From assembly GCA_947846985.1 (NCBI GenBank), contig CANTUZ010000007.1:32182355-32246354 (forward strand): a stretch of DNA of 64,000 bases. Direction: 5' to 3'. Positions 38,122 through 51,189 of the stretch are shown here, one piece after another (positions within the stretch are counted from its first letter, which is position 1; every line of letters starts with the position of its first letter). The position numbers were made by a program, and so were the translations under genes. The notes under the pieces are model-generated. The model had not been told where the DNA came from, ran no database searches, and worked only from the letters and a program-made list of their open reading frames with translations. The DNA comes from Fratercula arctica (lineage: Eukaryota > Chordata > Aves > Charadriiformes > Alcidae).

Positions 38122-38735
38122 CATTGAGCATTTCCTCCCACATGCCATCTATACATGTTTTTCTTGTGTTTGATGGTTTCCATCCTTTTAAAGGTAAGGT
38201 TAGAGAGCAAACCAGTGTTAATTACTAGAATGAAGAAAAAGCAGGGCACAGGAGAGGGGAGGCAGATGAAGCCAGGGTTTGCCACCAGCTCCTTGGGTTC
38301 AGGATGCTCCGTGGCCTCTCACGCCCCAATTTCTGCCTTTCTTTTTCCGACAGCTTTTTTCCCCTGGCATCTCTTCCTTGCAGGTGCAGAGTGAAGTGCA
38401 CTTTTAATGCAGAAATGGATTAAAAATATTAGTTAAAACTAATTACAAATTAACTATCAGAGATTAAGATTTCTTTGCTTATGGAACAGGGTTGCCATAT
38501 TCTTTTGGTTGTGTCCCCCCCCCCGCCCCTAACATGAGAAGAAACTTATTGCAATCTGTTGATAAGCATCAGTACATCAGCATAGGTTGGGCGTGATATT
38601 CCATCGTGTGCTTCTCTTGTTAAATATATTTTCCAAGTGATGCTGATTTCCTCTTTTTCAAAGATGACTGCTCTTGCTGAGCACCTCTGTGGGGTTTTTT
38701 TTCTGATTTTTTTTTTTTTTTATTTTAATGAATGT
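34781..38735. other. Intergenic sequence with simple repeats, no gene recognised
   Basis: Contains a pure A33 run (35486-35518), a (TTTTG)n run (37692-37720) and an A-rich run (about 38090-38116). A consensus octamer ATTTGCAT lies at 36031-36038, next to TTATTTC in an AT-rich block (35985-36110). The A33 tract has no adjacent element body that I recognise, so no retroposed gene copy is called. Confidence 0.5.
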
Positions 38736-38739
38736 AACT

Positions 38740-39080
38740 TCTTGGATCAGATAAAATTTCAGTGTGTACATTTGCTTTGTAGCATTTTCTAATGTGTCTA
38801 GAGTGATTTGCAACTCAAATACTAAGAAAATATATATTTGAATGTGCTACTTAATGGAACCATAACATATTTCAGAGGAAATATTCAGAGGCATCCGACA
38901 TTTTTGCATTGTAAATGTGCTGTGTTTCTTCTTATTATTTTCCTCTATTCATTATTACACTTGCAAACAATTCATTATTGATAATTAATATTAATTTCAT
39001 ACACTTAATTGACAGTATTACCAGGGGGTGACTAGATCAGCTTCCCAGTATTAAATAATTTTTACCAATTTGTACTGCTC
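38740..39080. promoter_or_regulatory. Candidate enhancer, TAAT-rich
   Basis: AT-rich block whose most motif-dense part (38945-39060) contains CATTATTACAC, TTCATTATTGATAATTAATA, TTAATTTCATAC, CACTTAATTGAC and AAATAATTTTTACC, i.e. many TAAT/ATTA cores in about 110 bp. A T-rich run precedes it (about 38704-38720). Confidence 0.4.
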
Positions 39081-40318
39081 AGCTTGCTGCTTTGCTGATT
39101 TCCCAGTTGCTTCATCTCTTCTGCATCCACAGCCAGACACAGGGGGAATCAGAGCGGCTCAAAATCAATAGATCAGCAGCCAGAGCAAGTAGAAGGATGC
39201 GCCTTCGCTGCGTGACCGTGCGTCTCCGACGGAAGAGCGATGAGCCTCGCTGCATTTGATCATCCGTCCACGTGATCCATCTTACCACTGGAACACCAGA
39301 TGTTTGCACAATATATTGCTCGGATCTATTGCGTAGATGTTAAGCACCGTTAAGAAAGTACAATTTTTGTCTAATCATAAGCTTGCCTGCTCAGCTCAAC
39401 AGCCCCGCGTCTTCAGTACCCTGCTATATTCTCTTCATCGCCTTGATTTGTGCCACTGTATTTGCTGATTTGCTGCGGGAACACATTACATTAATACTGT
39501 CACCTTCAAGCGGCATGGCAAAAATTAATGGTCAGGCTGCCCTTCTCCACGCTTCTGTGAAGAGTTCAAAGAGACCCCCAAAAAGTTATGGGAAAAAATA
39601 TTTGTGCTCTAGAACTGAGACCAAATATTCTGCTTTGAGTATGAGAAGGAGTGGTATTTTTTTGGACAAAACCCTCCAACTTTGGGATTTTATTTCATTT
39701 TTTAAAGCAAACTGAATTTGTAAAGGTTGTTTTTCTGTAATACAAGAATAATTGCTCCTTAAAGTGCCTTCAGCGATGATGGTTCTACTACATGAGCGGT
39801 TCTGGCACACAAAGACCTGCGTGAGCACCACAGACGCTCAGCAACCACCTGCATTGCCTGCAGCAGCTCAGTAACAGCCCCCAAAACTTGCTGTATGCTC
39901 AACAGAGCATCCCACTGCACTTTCGCCTGCACCCCAATTAAAGGTTTTCTGATTATTTTTTGCCTCCCACAGAGCGAGCTGAAGCACACCCGGCTGGGCG
40001 TGGGGGAGGCTGAAACCCTCCCATCTCCTGGAAGACAACCTTTTTGGCACTCTCGTTTCCATCCCTCTCGTTCTCCTCTTCCTCCTCCCTCAGTTTTGCG
40101 GAACAGGAGGCACTTTCCCTGCCTGGGAGGGCAGTGGGGGCTTGTCATCGCGGGGCTGGGATGCCACACACGGAGCTGCCGCCGTGGGGAAACCTGGCCC
40201 TAATTGGGAATTTCACGATATTTCAACACGGGAGCTAAATGACGGACATAGTCCAAGAAAGAACGTTGAATTCTTGTAACCAGCTTTAAGTGACTGTGAA
40301 ACCTTGTGGGACTTTCTT

Positions 40319-40350
<32 letters not shown>

Positions 40351-40480
40351 TTTTTAAACGTCTGGTTTTCATAAAGCATTTGGGATGTAAGGTTTACAAT
40401 GGCCTATTTAACCATGCACCTTTCCTCCCCTAACAGCCCAGTTCTTCCCATCCTCTTCCCCTGTGTCGAGGTATCTCAGT
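39081..40480. other. Intergenic sequence, no gene recognised
   Basis: Mixed composition. T-rich pyrimidine tract at about 40316-40356. Short open frames only. Confidence 0.5.
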
Positions 40481-40489
40481 CCCTGCTGG

Positions 40490-40810
40490 GTGATGCTTAT
40501 TAGTTAACTTTAAATCATGTATTTCTATTTAAGTGATACTAATCCTGCTTTGGTGCCTACACTACATTTTTAATCCTTTGCAACATATAATATTTTATGT
40601 ATATAGTTTTTTAATAGTCTATTACAAAACAAATAAAAAAGCATGTTAGTGATATAGCGGAAAGTAAAATGAATATCAATGACATCATTATATTTGCTGC
40701 CTTGTTTTTACTTTTCCTGTGCTTGTAATAACTGCCATTTTAATGACCTGTTATTTTCCTTACCAGCTATCAGATCAGAAGTGATTTTAAAATGAAAACA
40801 TAGTGTAATT
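40490..40810. promoter_or_regulatory. Candidate enhancer, AT-rich
   Basis: Unique AT-rich block with GCTTATTAGTTAAC, GTGATACTAATCC, TTTAATAGTC, ATCAATGACATCATTAT and TTTTAATGACC. The clustered ATTA/TAAT cores resemble the other candidate elements. Confidence 0.35.
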
Positions 40811-43800
40811 TTCTGGTGTAATTTGTTTGAGGTAATAGTAGGAAAAAATATATTTACTGATTTTGCATATTTTATTTTCACAGCTCTTTTTAAGCAGGAG
40901 TTACTTCAAGTTCAGTCTTTGAGAAGCTCACGAGAGCACAAGGCTTTTGTTTGGGAGTTTTTCTTCCTGAATGGATATCTTCATCGTTTACAGTTGACAG
41001 AAAGGAGCGTTATCTTTATTCTTCTGCCAGGAGAATATATGTGTAAATACAGTGATTCATGGTGACAATCAGAAGTTTTACGGGGGGTAGGATGAGACAT
41101 TTAAAGCTGTTGGATCCCCAGGTCCTTAGGCAGGGAGACCCTGCTCTGTGATGATGATGGGAACTTTAGCGTTAGAGAAAAGTTGATGGGATTGGACCCA
41201 ACGCAATGAAATATTCTTTTTCAAGGTTTTTTTTTTTTTTAGTTTCTGAATGCACTCAAAACTTGTCTTATAAGTTCATCAATAATGATGACCCGTTCTT
41301 TAAAGAATTTACTTGTATCACCACCACAAAGCTGGACATTAGCCAGAGGTCTATTAAGCACGGTGCGCAGCAAGGAGAAAGTTGAATTTTAGAAGGTATT
41401 ACCCTTGTATTTCTATGATTTTGTCTATGTATTGTTTTGATATATATGATAGAGTGAGCATTAGTTCGCTTATACTTTAATCAGTAAATCTGAGTTGGCA
41501 AAATAGGAGATTGTAGCTGCCTATAAACTGACTCGGTTATAAAGGAGAACTTGCTAAGTCTTCAAAACTTTTTGATTAAATTTAATTTTTACATGAATCT
41601 ACCAGACGCAGAGTTGGAGCGCAGTTCTTGGTGGCTCTTGGCATTTGCAGTAGTGTGCCACAGTGCCACAACAGTGTCTAGAAGGTACAACAGATGCAAA
41701 AAGCCCCAGCACAATGCTATTGGTGTAATTCAGGTGTCACCTCTGATAGGAAAATACAAAGGAAACTTTCAACCAGTCCATAGTCTGTAATAGACCTTGG
41801 TGGTTCATTACAAAACCACTTCTGGGTATTATTTAGGGTAGGATTAAAAAAAAAGGTATCCTATAAGCCAAATATTAATCATGGGATGAGAAAGATGCAT
41901 CCTCAGAGAAGTTATTCCACAATGACTTTGATTTTCTTGCATCTTTCAAAAAATGTGGTGCTGGCAACTCCTGAAGATGAGTCTTAGTGGAGCGCTGGTC
42001 TGAACTGGTGGGATTTGGTTCCTACTGGTGGTTTCCTTAGATAAAAATACTACTTCCGTTTTGCAAGACCCATGAGTTGGTGAATAAATCCTTTCCCCTT
42101 CATCCCCATATATTGGTTCGGGGCACCGCTGGGCTTGTTACTGTTTGTTCTGTAACACGTTCAATGTTTGTGAGCTTATCTGAATGAGGAGTGATGGTAG
42201 GGGCGGTTCATCTTTTTTTCCTGGTCACCAGGCATACTGTGCTGTTTCTGAAGGGATACATTAGCAGAATACTGCTAATATCCCTTTTTGGGCACATCTT
42301 AAAGATGTTTTCTTGTAACCTCCTATTGGTTTTTCATTTGACACCACCCCCCCCCCTCCCTGTTTGCATCTTTTTACCCAGTTTCCATCACTTTTCCAGG
42401 TCCCGGCAATCGTCAGGAGGTCCCAGCAGTCACCCAGCGCTCTTATTTCTTGGTGCAACATCAACCGCACAAAAATAAGGATCTTTCAGGTAAAGCTAAC
42501 GTGTGTTGGGTTTTCCTCTCTCTGTTTTAACTCTGGTCTTGCATTTGTTTTATAATGCAAGTTGTCAGTAGCAGGGGACCCCGAGTCATCAGAACAGATT
42601 CACTTTGTACACAGCTTTGTATGCAAAACAGGGATAGTTCCTCAAATGAGCGGTGGTGGTGGTTAAAGGTATTATGGTACATGTAGGTAAATTACAAGGG
42701 TATTGGAGAAGTTGGTCTTTCATGTTCATAGCGGGTCATACCACAACACAGGCTGTTTTGGGGAAGAAAGGGCTGTCCGCAACAGCTCTGGGAGTCAAAG
42801 TTTGTAGCTTGCACTGATTTGGGGGACTCCACAATAATACTCACTGCTATTTCTCAGTAGCCCTTCTCGCCTTTCTTCTGCTGAGAGAAACGCTGAAATG
42901 CAGACCCCGCTAACAGGGCACAAAGATCTTCTTTTTTCTCTCTCTCCATTAAGGTTTCTGGCTACTCCCTGGCCATCAAAACCTGGTAATTTGTGGGGTG
43001 CACTGAATTGAAGCCTGCTGGTATCCCACTTTCAGGGGGATCTGTCAAACCACCGTGAGCACTGGCTGGACGGGCTCCAAGCCCTTCCCAGCTGCGGGCT
43101 CGCTGCCTGCGCTTCGGCTGGCTCCTTTGATCCCCTGTGTGTTTACATGTGCCTGTCCGTCTAGTTATGATTTGATATCACCAGCCATTGTACTTCAAAG
43201 AAACTTGGTTCTCCGTTACTTTCTCCCGTGTTGCCCCTCACGCTGGGGAGAAATTCCCCATCACTAGCAGCAGCGTTCGTCTTCAAAGTTCTCTTTAAAT
43301 TTCTCCCCTGTGGTGGCCAAGGAACATTGCTGGGGACTAAGCTGCTGGGGGGGTACAGCTGGTGCCTACCGCATTGCCCTGGCCGAGATGTGGGGCTGGA
43401 GGACTAATAAGTAAGTCATGCTTCATCACTTCTCATGTGAAATTTTTCGGGAATAACGAAGCCCCCAGTGCACCCGCTCCTTTTTGGGTTACCAAAGCTC
43501 TGCTCATGGCAGGGTCTTCCCATGTATTCATAGGAGTGGATCTACCTAAGGGACTTATAACGCAGCCAGAGGTGGGGGACGTGGGATGCGTTTGGAGCCT
43601 GGCTGAAGGAGGTGTAAATTGTCCATGTTCATGGGCGCTCGTTAATGTACTGTAGCTGGCTTACGACACGCAGTGAAATTCAGATGCGATATATTTAGAA
43701 CAGATAAAAATAAAAAAAAATATGCCCAGAGTTTAATTGGCCTATAAAACTCACTGTTATGTGTAAAAGGGCAGCAGACAGCTCATGGTGGTCTGAGCAG

Positions 43801-46800
43801 GCTTCGAGGAACTTGTGGGAACAGGAGTGGTGTCCCCAGCAGCACGTCCCTGTGTCTGTAGTCTCCAAAAAGCTTTATTTTTTGCGTTTTAGCTTAAAAA
43901 CTCTGAGAACTGAAGGCAGCTTCTAGCCTCTGTTTTGGTTTCCTGATTTCCAGCAGAGCATCTGCTGCTGGCCAGCGTTGGAGATGGGAGGGTGGGTGGG
44001 ATGAATCACTGGTACCTCCTGGTCAGGCGATTTTTTGCTATGTCACGCTACGCGTGGCTTTGGTTTGTGGTATCATCTCTTCCTTTTTGACTATTTCAAA
44101 GAAGCAAATTACTATTGTGTCGGTTTTGTACTCTCATTACAAACATTGCCTTCAGAACGGATTCATGCTTTGCCATTTTCTGTTCTCGTTACAGTGTTTG
44201 TTATGAGAATGAGACATCATAATTTTAATGCCCAGCATAGCCTGTGAAGGACTATAAACATTTAATAGACTCATAAACATAGACTTTAACCTTTTCAATA
44301 TTCTGTAGCCGGATTGGCCCCCGCTGCACTGCGTCCCCACAGGTTACCGCTGCGAACACGAGGGATGGCTGTGGCGAGTGAATCAAACAGCAGAAATCCC
44401 GAAAAGGTCAAAGCGGCGCAGTTTACTATTATCTTCCTTAGAATATATGAGGCGTTACAATTCTGATACCGCATTTTTGTGGCTTAGGTTGGGGCAAGAG
44501 GAAGAAATGGCATAGCATAAATCTCTTCTGAAGACAGTCGTTGTAATGGGGATGGAAGCGAGCACCCACTGAACTCATCCCTTTTAACTCTCCTGGGGCT
44601 GTGCTGGGTGTCTGCCCCCCTCTCGCCCTGTCTCCCGGCTTGCCCTGCCTCCACTATACACAGGAGATAGCAGCAAACTCAGAACAAATTGTGCTTGTGT
44701 TTTCTTTAGGAGATTAAGAAACCCTCCCTCAAGACTTTTCTGCTAAAATAATTGTTTGGTATTCATTCATTTGTATAAAACAGCAAGAAGTATTTTATAG
44801 TCAAGGACAAAGAACGTTACAGAGCAGAAAATGCACGCGGTGAGTTTGCTGCTTCAGATGTGGGGTAGTTGAAGGTCATGTGAAATTAGTGATCAGCATA
44901 GTAAACGGACATAAAACAATGCAGACTTCAGTTTTTAATCTGGATCTAGGATGAAGGTATGGTAACAGGTGCTTTCTTTTACTGAATTGTGTTTAAATTG
45001 CTCCGCACGCTATTTTTGTCCAAGGAATGGGGTTTGGAGCGATTCAATAGTACTTGTTTCTAGGAAAGAAAAAGCCCCTGCACAAAGGGTTGAGAGGCAA
45101 CAGCGAACGTTAGACGTGCGGGTTGCTGTGCCTCCAGCGCCCAGCTCGGTGGTGTGGGATGCAGGAGAGCGCAGATCGCAGGGAGGGGAACCCAGGCCCT
45201 TACCCAGCTTGGGTGTTCTTCTCCTCTGAGTCCTGCCTTGGGATGGCTGCAGCGAAACAGGGGACACCGGTTTCCCAGGTTCAGCTGAGACAGGCCCAAG
45301 CGATGCTCAGTCACAAAGGTTCTCCACCATGGGGAACGGAAAGCTCAAAAATCCTGATTTGTAATTTTCTCATATGCCGGCCCGAAAAATCTTTGAACTT
45401 CGGCTTTGTACTTGAAATCTAATCCTGTTGTAACTATCTTAGTATGTAACTGCACATTTTTCTGAGAAAACCATTGCCAGTCACATTACCATGTATTCAT
45501 TTCTGTGTAGATCTTGTTACAAAACCAGATTTTCTTAGGCTGTACTACAGTTTACTATAGTATGAACAATACAGGATAGTAAAATCGATACCAGTACTTT
45601 TTCCATTAAAAAGTTATCATGGCTGTGTAATTCTGGGTCTGTTGCATCCTCTCTCTGCTGCGATTATGAGAAGTTTTGGCTGAGCAGGGCAGGATTTCAT
45701 CTTTATAAGGTGCTGCGTTGTTCCTGCACTCGTGTTGGGTTTGTGTAGTATCATCACCTACAGAAAGATTTGTCTACTCTATTGAAGCGCAGGATTGTAC
45801 AGAAGGATTCGACCCTGCAAAAGCTTTATATGGACAGAAATCCCGCTGCTGAATTGTTTCCTTCGTGAAGAAGCTGTATCAAAGGTAATAAAGTTTTAAA
45901 TCAATAGTCTGAACATATGCAGAGCTGTAATCTTCCTGTAGATCTAGTAATCCCCTGCGACATTTACAGGACAGTTTCCGCAAACTGAAAATTCCAGCAC
46001 TAAATTAGCATTTCTCAGGTCTAAGAGATCCACTAAGTCCATTCAGTGTGTATGTAGCGAGGAGCAGAATAATATCACAAACTCAAGTTTGACAGCATTT
46101 GTACTTATGCATTGGCAACTCCATTTTCAGGATCTGGGGGGGAACAAAGAAAAAAAAAAAAAAAAGACTGTGGCTAATTTTCCCTGCCTGCAAGTGTTTT
46201 CTGGCAGGACTTTGATTTTTTTTCTTTTTTTCTTTTTTTTTTTTTTTTTTCCTTTCTTCCCCCTCCAGTACAGAGCAGGGAAAGGAAAAAGCCCCGTGCA
46301 ATGCCATGCCCTGCTTTTCCCCAGTAACTGCACAGAATTTGTGCTGTGGAGTCAGACCCCAGCACCTGCTGGGTGCCTTTCAAGCTGCTTTAACTGGATC
46401 ACAAGTTCCTAGCTGTAGATAGATGTAACAGAGGCTAATCCCATAATCTAGACAGAAGTACAAGTCCCGAACGGGGAGCAGCTCGTGTTCCCTCTGTTTG
46501 CACTCCAGCCGACGTGGCAGGAGGAGTTTAGACCTTGTCATCCCCGCTCCGAGCCACTTTCTGGTGAGTAAGATCTGTGAGCTGATTTGATTTTACTTTA
46601 TTGTATTTTTTTCCTTCACAAAGTCTGAAGATGAATATGCAAAACAAAGCTTCATGCTTTGGCCAAAAAGGAGAAAAACTTCAGTTCAGACATGACATTT
46701 CCATGTTGGGTAAATATTATTTGTACTTGAGGTGCGGAAGTCAAGGACTGGCATCAGTTAAAATATAAAATAAAATCCATCAGCAGAATAATGGAGCAGC

Positions 46801-49800
46801 GTTTTCAGTGCCTTAATCGTACCAGGGGTGAGCAGGGCTGCTGCCCAGCTTCTTGCAGCCACTGCTGGAAATATCCACGTTTTAAACAAATGCTTTTGCA
46901 GCAGCAGACTGCTCGGTGTCGTTTCCGCGCTGCTCGGTGCCGGCAGAACATTGATCAGGAGCCGTGCGGAGCTGCAGCGCCGGGACCCAGCGATCGATGG
47001 CACCGCCAAACCAGAGCCGGCAGAAACCGTATTTGCTGTTAGCTTTTTAACTTCTTGTTGACAGGCTCTTACCAATGACAGCTCTTCCTCGCTCTCCTCT
47101 TTCTATCCCCTTCTGAGATTTAATACTGTTTTACCATTTTAATTAAGGACGTGATTCTACAAATATTTACAAGCCGGCGTAGCGCGTAGTGCTCGCCGTG
47201 AATGAGCAAGCCACACATCCTCGTACAGATCCCTTCACAAGCGTGTGTAAACCACGGCACCGTTTGCATCACCGCCACGTGAAATGGTAGTTTTAAAGCC
47301 TCTTGCTTACCCTACTTTCCCAAGTCTTAAAAACTCAATCAAAAACCCATACCGGTCCTCAGCGCAGAAGTCTGTCTTTCTTTTCATTACATTAAAACAA
47401 AAGTTAGTTAGTTTGGCCCTTTCTGCATCATACAGTGTTAACAAAAATAGATGCTTATTGCTTTAATAAAGGTTTTGATTTGGAAATTATTTACCATTTA
47501 GACTTCATACACTCTAATTGCTTTTGATTCTTCAGAATATAGATAATGGAAAGCAGCTGAAAGACTGGGGTTTAAAACCGGGCTCTTGCACATTTGAAGT
47601 AAATTTTATCCTGCAATCAGTCGTAAAGATCTTAACTGCAGCTATCACGTATCCTAAATATGTAATTGCTGCGGAGCCTTTCCAGTCTGTTGGTTACAGG
47701 ACACTAGAAAAAGGGGAAAGCGAGTACAAAAGTAGGCCTGATGTCTGGCAGTATTTTTGGGGATACTCAGCGGGACTGCTCACTTGCCTAAAATCTTGTA
47801 TATATGTTTTTTTCTAGGATGGAGTCTTGGAATTAGATTGTGCAAAGGCACAAATGAAAAATTTCATTTGCACGGAGGAGCTCACTGGATTACATGGAAG
47901 CTGCTCTGGTGAGTAAAGTGATGAATGGTGTCTGGGTTTTGGGATTGAACCCTTGGCCGAAGGGCATCCCCCCCCAGCCCCGCATTATCCCCGGCTCCTG
48001 GGGAAAGGACTTAACATTTTAAACATACCTCCGTCCGTGTGTGGATCTGCCCTAAAAATCAGTGGTGATTTTGGTACACGGATGCAGGCCCAATAGGACC
48101 AGGTGCTCTGGTCTGCTCTGCCTGAACCTATGGAATTGCTACTTAAAAACAAAGAAAGAAAAACTCAAAATACTTAATTTTGAGGGATTTTAAAAGCATC
48201 TTGGTCAAATGTAGCCTAGGTATGGATTGAATGGGCCACATTCTGAATGACCTATAAAGACCACTATAAAGTGAGATAGCATCTCTGCTTCCTTTTAGTA
48301 ATTTTTGTTTTCAAGTGAACCCCCTCCTCTGGTCCTGGCCCTTCTTTAGCAGGGAGGAGAGCACAGCTTGGGAATATTTGAAATTTAAACTCGAAGGAAG
48401 CCTCAGGTTTTCTTCTTCTCATATAACATAAAAAGCAAAGGAGATTCAGCCTCAAAAATTGTTAAAGACGTTTAACACTCTCCATTAAAATCACAAAAGC
48501 GGTGTAATTCATTGTTATCATCAGAGAAATGCTTTCTTTCAGCCCTTTCTTCTTTAAAGGGTCTGCGTGAGATATTTCCATACTAAATTAGTATCTTCCA
48601 TTAGTGTGAATGGCTGCTAAGTACACACCGTAAATTCTTCCTTCTGGGAGACAGGTGTGTGCAAAGGCAAGGCCACGGCGGTCCTCGGAGGAGAGCTGAG
48701 GGGGAGCTGCTGTGAGCCCAGGGCGTTGCAGAGGTTGCTGGGAGAGATGCTGGGTGGTGGGCAGCTTATATAAAGCCTGGATGTGCTCATTCTGGATTTT
48801 CTTTATTCTAACGAAAACCAAATTTGGAGTCTCTCGTTCTTATGATTATACCCCGTGCTTCTTTCCACCCCCTCTCGAGTTCTTTTTTTTTTTTTTTTTA
48901 ATAATTTCCTAAATTCAGAAGATAACCTAATCCGTGACTGTGAAGCTGAAGTTTCTCTTCCTGCCCTTGGTTTGGTGGGACTTTGGGATGCTGAGCATCC
49001 CCAGCCACGCTCAGCACCCCGAGGCCTCCCCACGCACACCGAGTATGATGGGCAGCAAAGAAGACAACAGTGATCTGTACTTAACATTAGGTGGCACAAA
49101 AGAGTTTCCTTTTGCTCGCAGGAATACTGAAATACACGGGCAATAACGAGCAGAGATTTTCTTTTCTTTAAATGAAATTCTCCTTCGCTATTTTTTCCAG
49201 CTTTCAGGTAGTCTTTGAGGTACTCCTGTTCAGCAACTTACTTGATTTCGTCTTTCATTGCATCTCTTTGGTCTCTCAACATAATTTGTTTTAAAAAAGC
49301 ACATAACCCAGCCCTCACTGTAGTTGTATTTACAGAGCAGCCAAAGGGCTCTAAAACAGGCTAATTTCAGTGAAATGCTTTCTGTCGTTCTTCCAAATCA
49401 ATGATGGCTGTAAGAGCTTCACCTCTCAGGTGCCTGGATGCTAAGAGCCAGCATGACCATGCAGGGGATGTTTTAACGTGAAGCTTGTCCTCCGCGTCCT
49501 TAACTGGGGCTGTTTACAAACTGCGGCCATTGACTCCTGGTTTGGTATCCAGGCTACTTGGTGCACGGTTATTTTGTTTATGGACTAGACTGAGAAAGGT
49601 GATTTTGGGGGATATGTTTCTTTCTCCTTCTGCTGTAATCCTTTCTGAAAACAGTCACAGGTCGGCATCGCGCTGTGGAGGCAGCTGGGCTTTGCTGCCC
49701 CAGCGTAGGGGCAGGCACGGGCCTGTCACCTCCAACACCGCCGGGTCTGCGCTCTGCTGCAGCTTCCAAAGACTTACAACAAAATAAATGAGTTTTAGGG

Positions 49801-50215
49801 TTAAGAAACAAAGCATCACCCACTGTTTACGTCCCCAGTCCCTCTCGCTAACAGGTACAGGATTGTATGTTTGCTGTAACCGGCGTGGGAAGGTGTCTGT
49901 CCACTCGTGCTCCTGCTCCTGCTGGGTTATTATAAAGACAAGAGAGCTCGCTCCTCGCTCGGGTCCTTCTTAGGACTCCTAAAGGTAATTTTCCCCTCCC
50001 TTAAACTGTTCACAGAAAGGGTGGTTATTGTTTTCTTCAAGGTTCAGCTTCAGAAGGGGGGGAAAGAAAAAAAAAAAAAAAAAAAAAGGCCATTTGGCTG
50101 ATGATGCCGTGAAGTTTGCTGCTTTCCTGCCTCCCCCCGCCAGCACCCACCCTCCTCCCTTTGCCCGGCCCGGCTGCCGGGGATGGAGCTTCCCTGTTTC
50201 ACCCCATTAGATGTG
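40811..50215. other. Long intergenic stretch, no gene recognised
   Basis: No open frame here resembles a known protein. AT-rich sub-blocks at about 43675-43760, 44220-44300, 45440-45620 and 47460-47530 may be regulatory but are less motif-dense than those listed separately. Simple tracts include a C-run (about 42346-42358), an A-run (about 46147-46165) facing a T-rich run (about 46217-46251), which could pair in a transcript, and an A-run (about 50069-50087). Two splice-donor-like CTGGTGAGTAA strings occur near 46561 and 47906, without supporting exon structure. Confidence 0.5.
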
Positions 50216-50219
50216 ATTA

Positions 50220-50945
50220 ACTGTTATTGTTCCTCCCGAACACGCCACTTCCCGCCTAGGGGGAGCGGGGGGCGGCCCGGGGGTGGTGGGGGGGGAAGGT
50301 CGGGGCGGCCCCCGCGGCCTCTCCGCTCCCGGTGGCGGCGGCCCGGGGAGGCGGGGGCAGGGAAGGACGGAACAAAAGAAACTTCCTTCGGGCCCCGATT
50401 CCTGCTGCTGGGGGCAATGGGGGGGAGGGGGGGAACACCCCAGCCGGGTCCCCATCGTCTGCGGGGACTCCGGGAGGGGGGGAGGCGGCTGCAGCGCGGG
50501 CGCGCAGAGCCGCGGTGCGCTGGCGGCGGGGCGAGGAGGTAGCGCTGCTGCCGCCTGCACCGTGCACTGATATACGTTATCTATATATACATATATATAC
50601 GCACACACAAATGCTCATCTATACAGTACACATCCGAGCGGCGCGTCCTGCCCAGCGCTGCCCCCTCCCACGGCCCCGCCACCCCCGAAAAAGCCGCAGA
50701 GACCCTTTTCCACCCCAAAAGCGGGCTTCCCGCGGGCGCGGCGGCAGGTGTAACCCGGCCCGCAGGGCGCTGCCGGGCTCGGCCCCCCCCGAGTCCCCTT
50801 ACCCGGGAGGGTACCGGCCCTTCCCGGACAGGGGGAGCCCGGTGCGGCTGGGGGCGGGGGGGAGGCTGGGGGGACCCGTCGCCCCCTCGCCGAGGAGCCC
50901 CCGCTGCCCGCACCCCCGGCTCGGCCAGCGCACAAACAACGCAAC
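50220..50945. promoter_or_regulatory. Orphan CpG island downstream of POU3F4
   Basis: About 700 bp of GC- and CpG-rich sequence, starting about 2.1 kb beyond the POU3F4 stop codon. It is interrupted at about 50575-50610 by a TATATATAC/CACACAC stretch that splits it in two. It contains G-rich runs with quadruplex potential (50410-50433). Open frames on both strands reflect the low stop-codon density of such DNA and show no domain. Orphan islands around developmental transcription-factor genes often act as alternative or antisense promoters or as Polycomb-bound sites. Which applies here is unknown. Confidence 0.6.
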
Positions 50946-51189
50946 GTAATTTATAATCCTTTTTTTTTTTTTTTTTTTTTGTAAAAATGTTTATTTAAAC
51001 CTTTTTTTTTTTTAATTTTCTTTCCTTTTACAACAATAAAATATTGCGTCAATATAAACCCCTTGACTAAAACTGGTCGACAACCAAACGTTACAGCGAC
51101 TCGTGTGTTTCGTTATTTTTTTTTTCCGACACCCATTTAGGCTTTTTTTTTTTCTTTCTGAAACGTTTTTTTTTTTTTTTTAAACATAA

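Noticed and set aside
39100..39310. CpG-containing block as a possible small RNA gene
   Set aside because: No tRNA boxes or convincing hairpin that I can support by eye.
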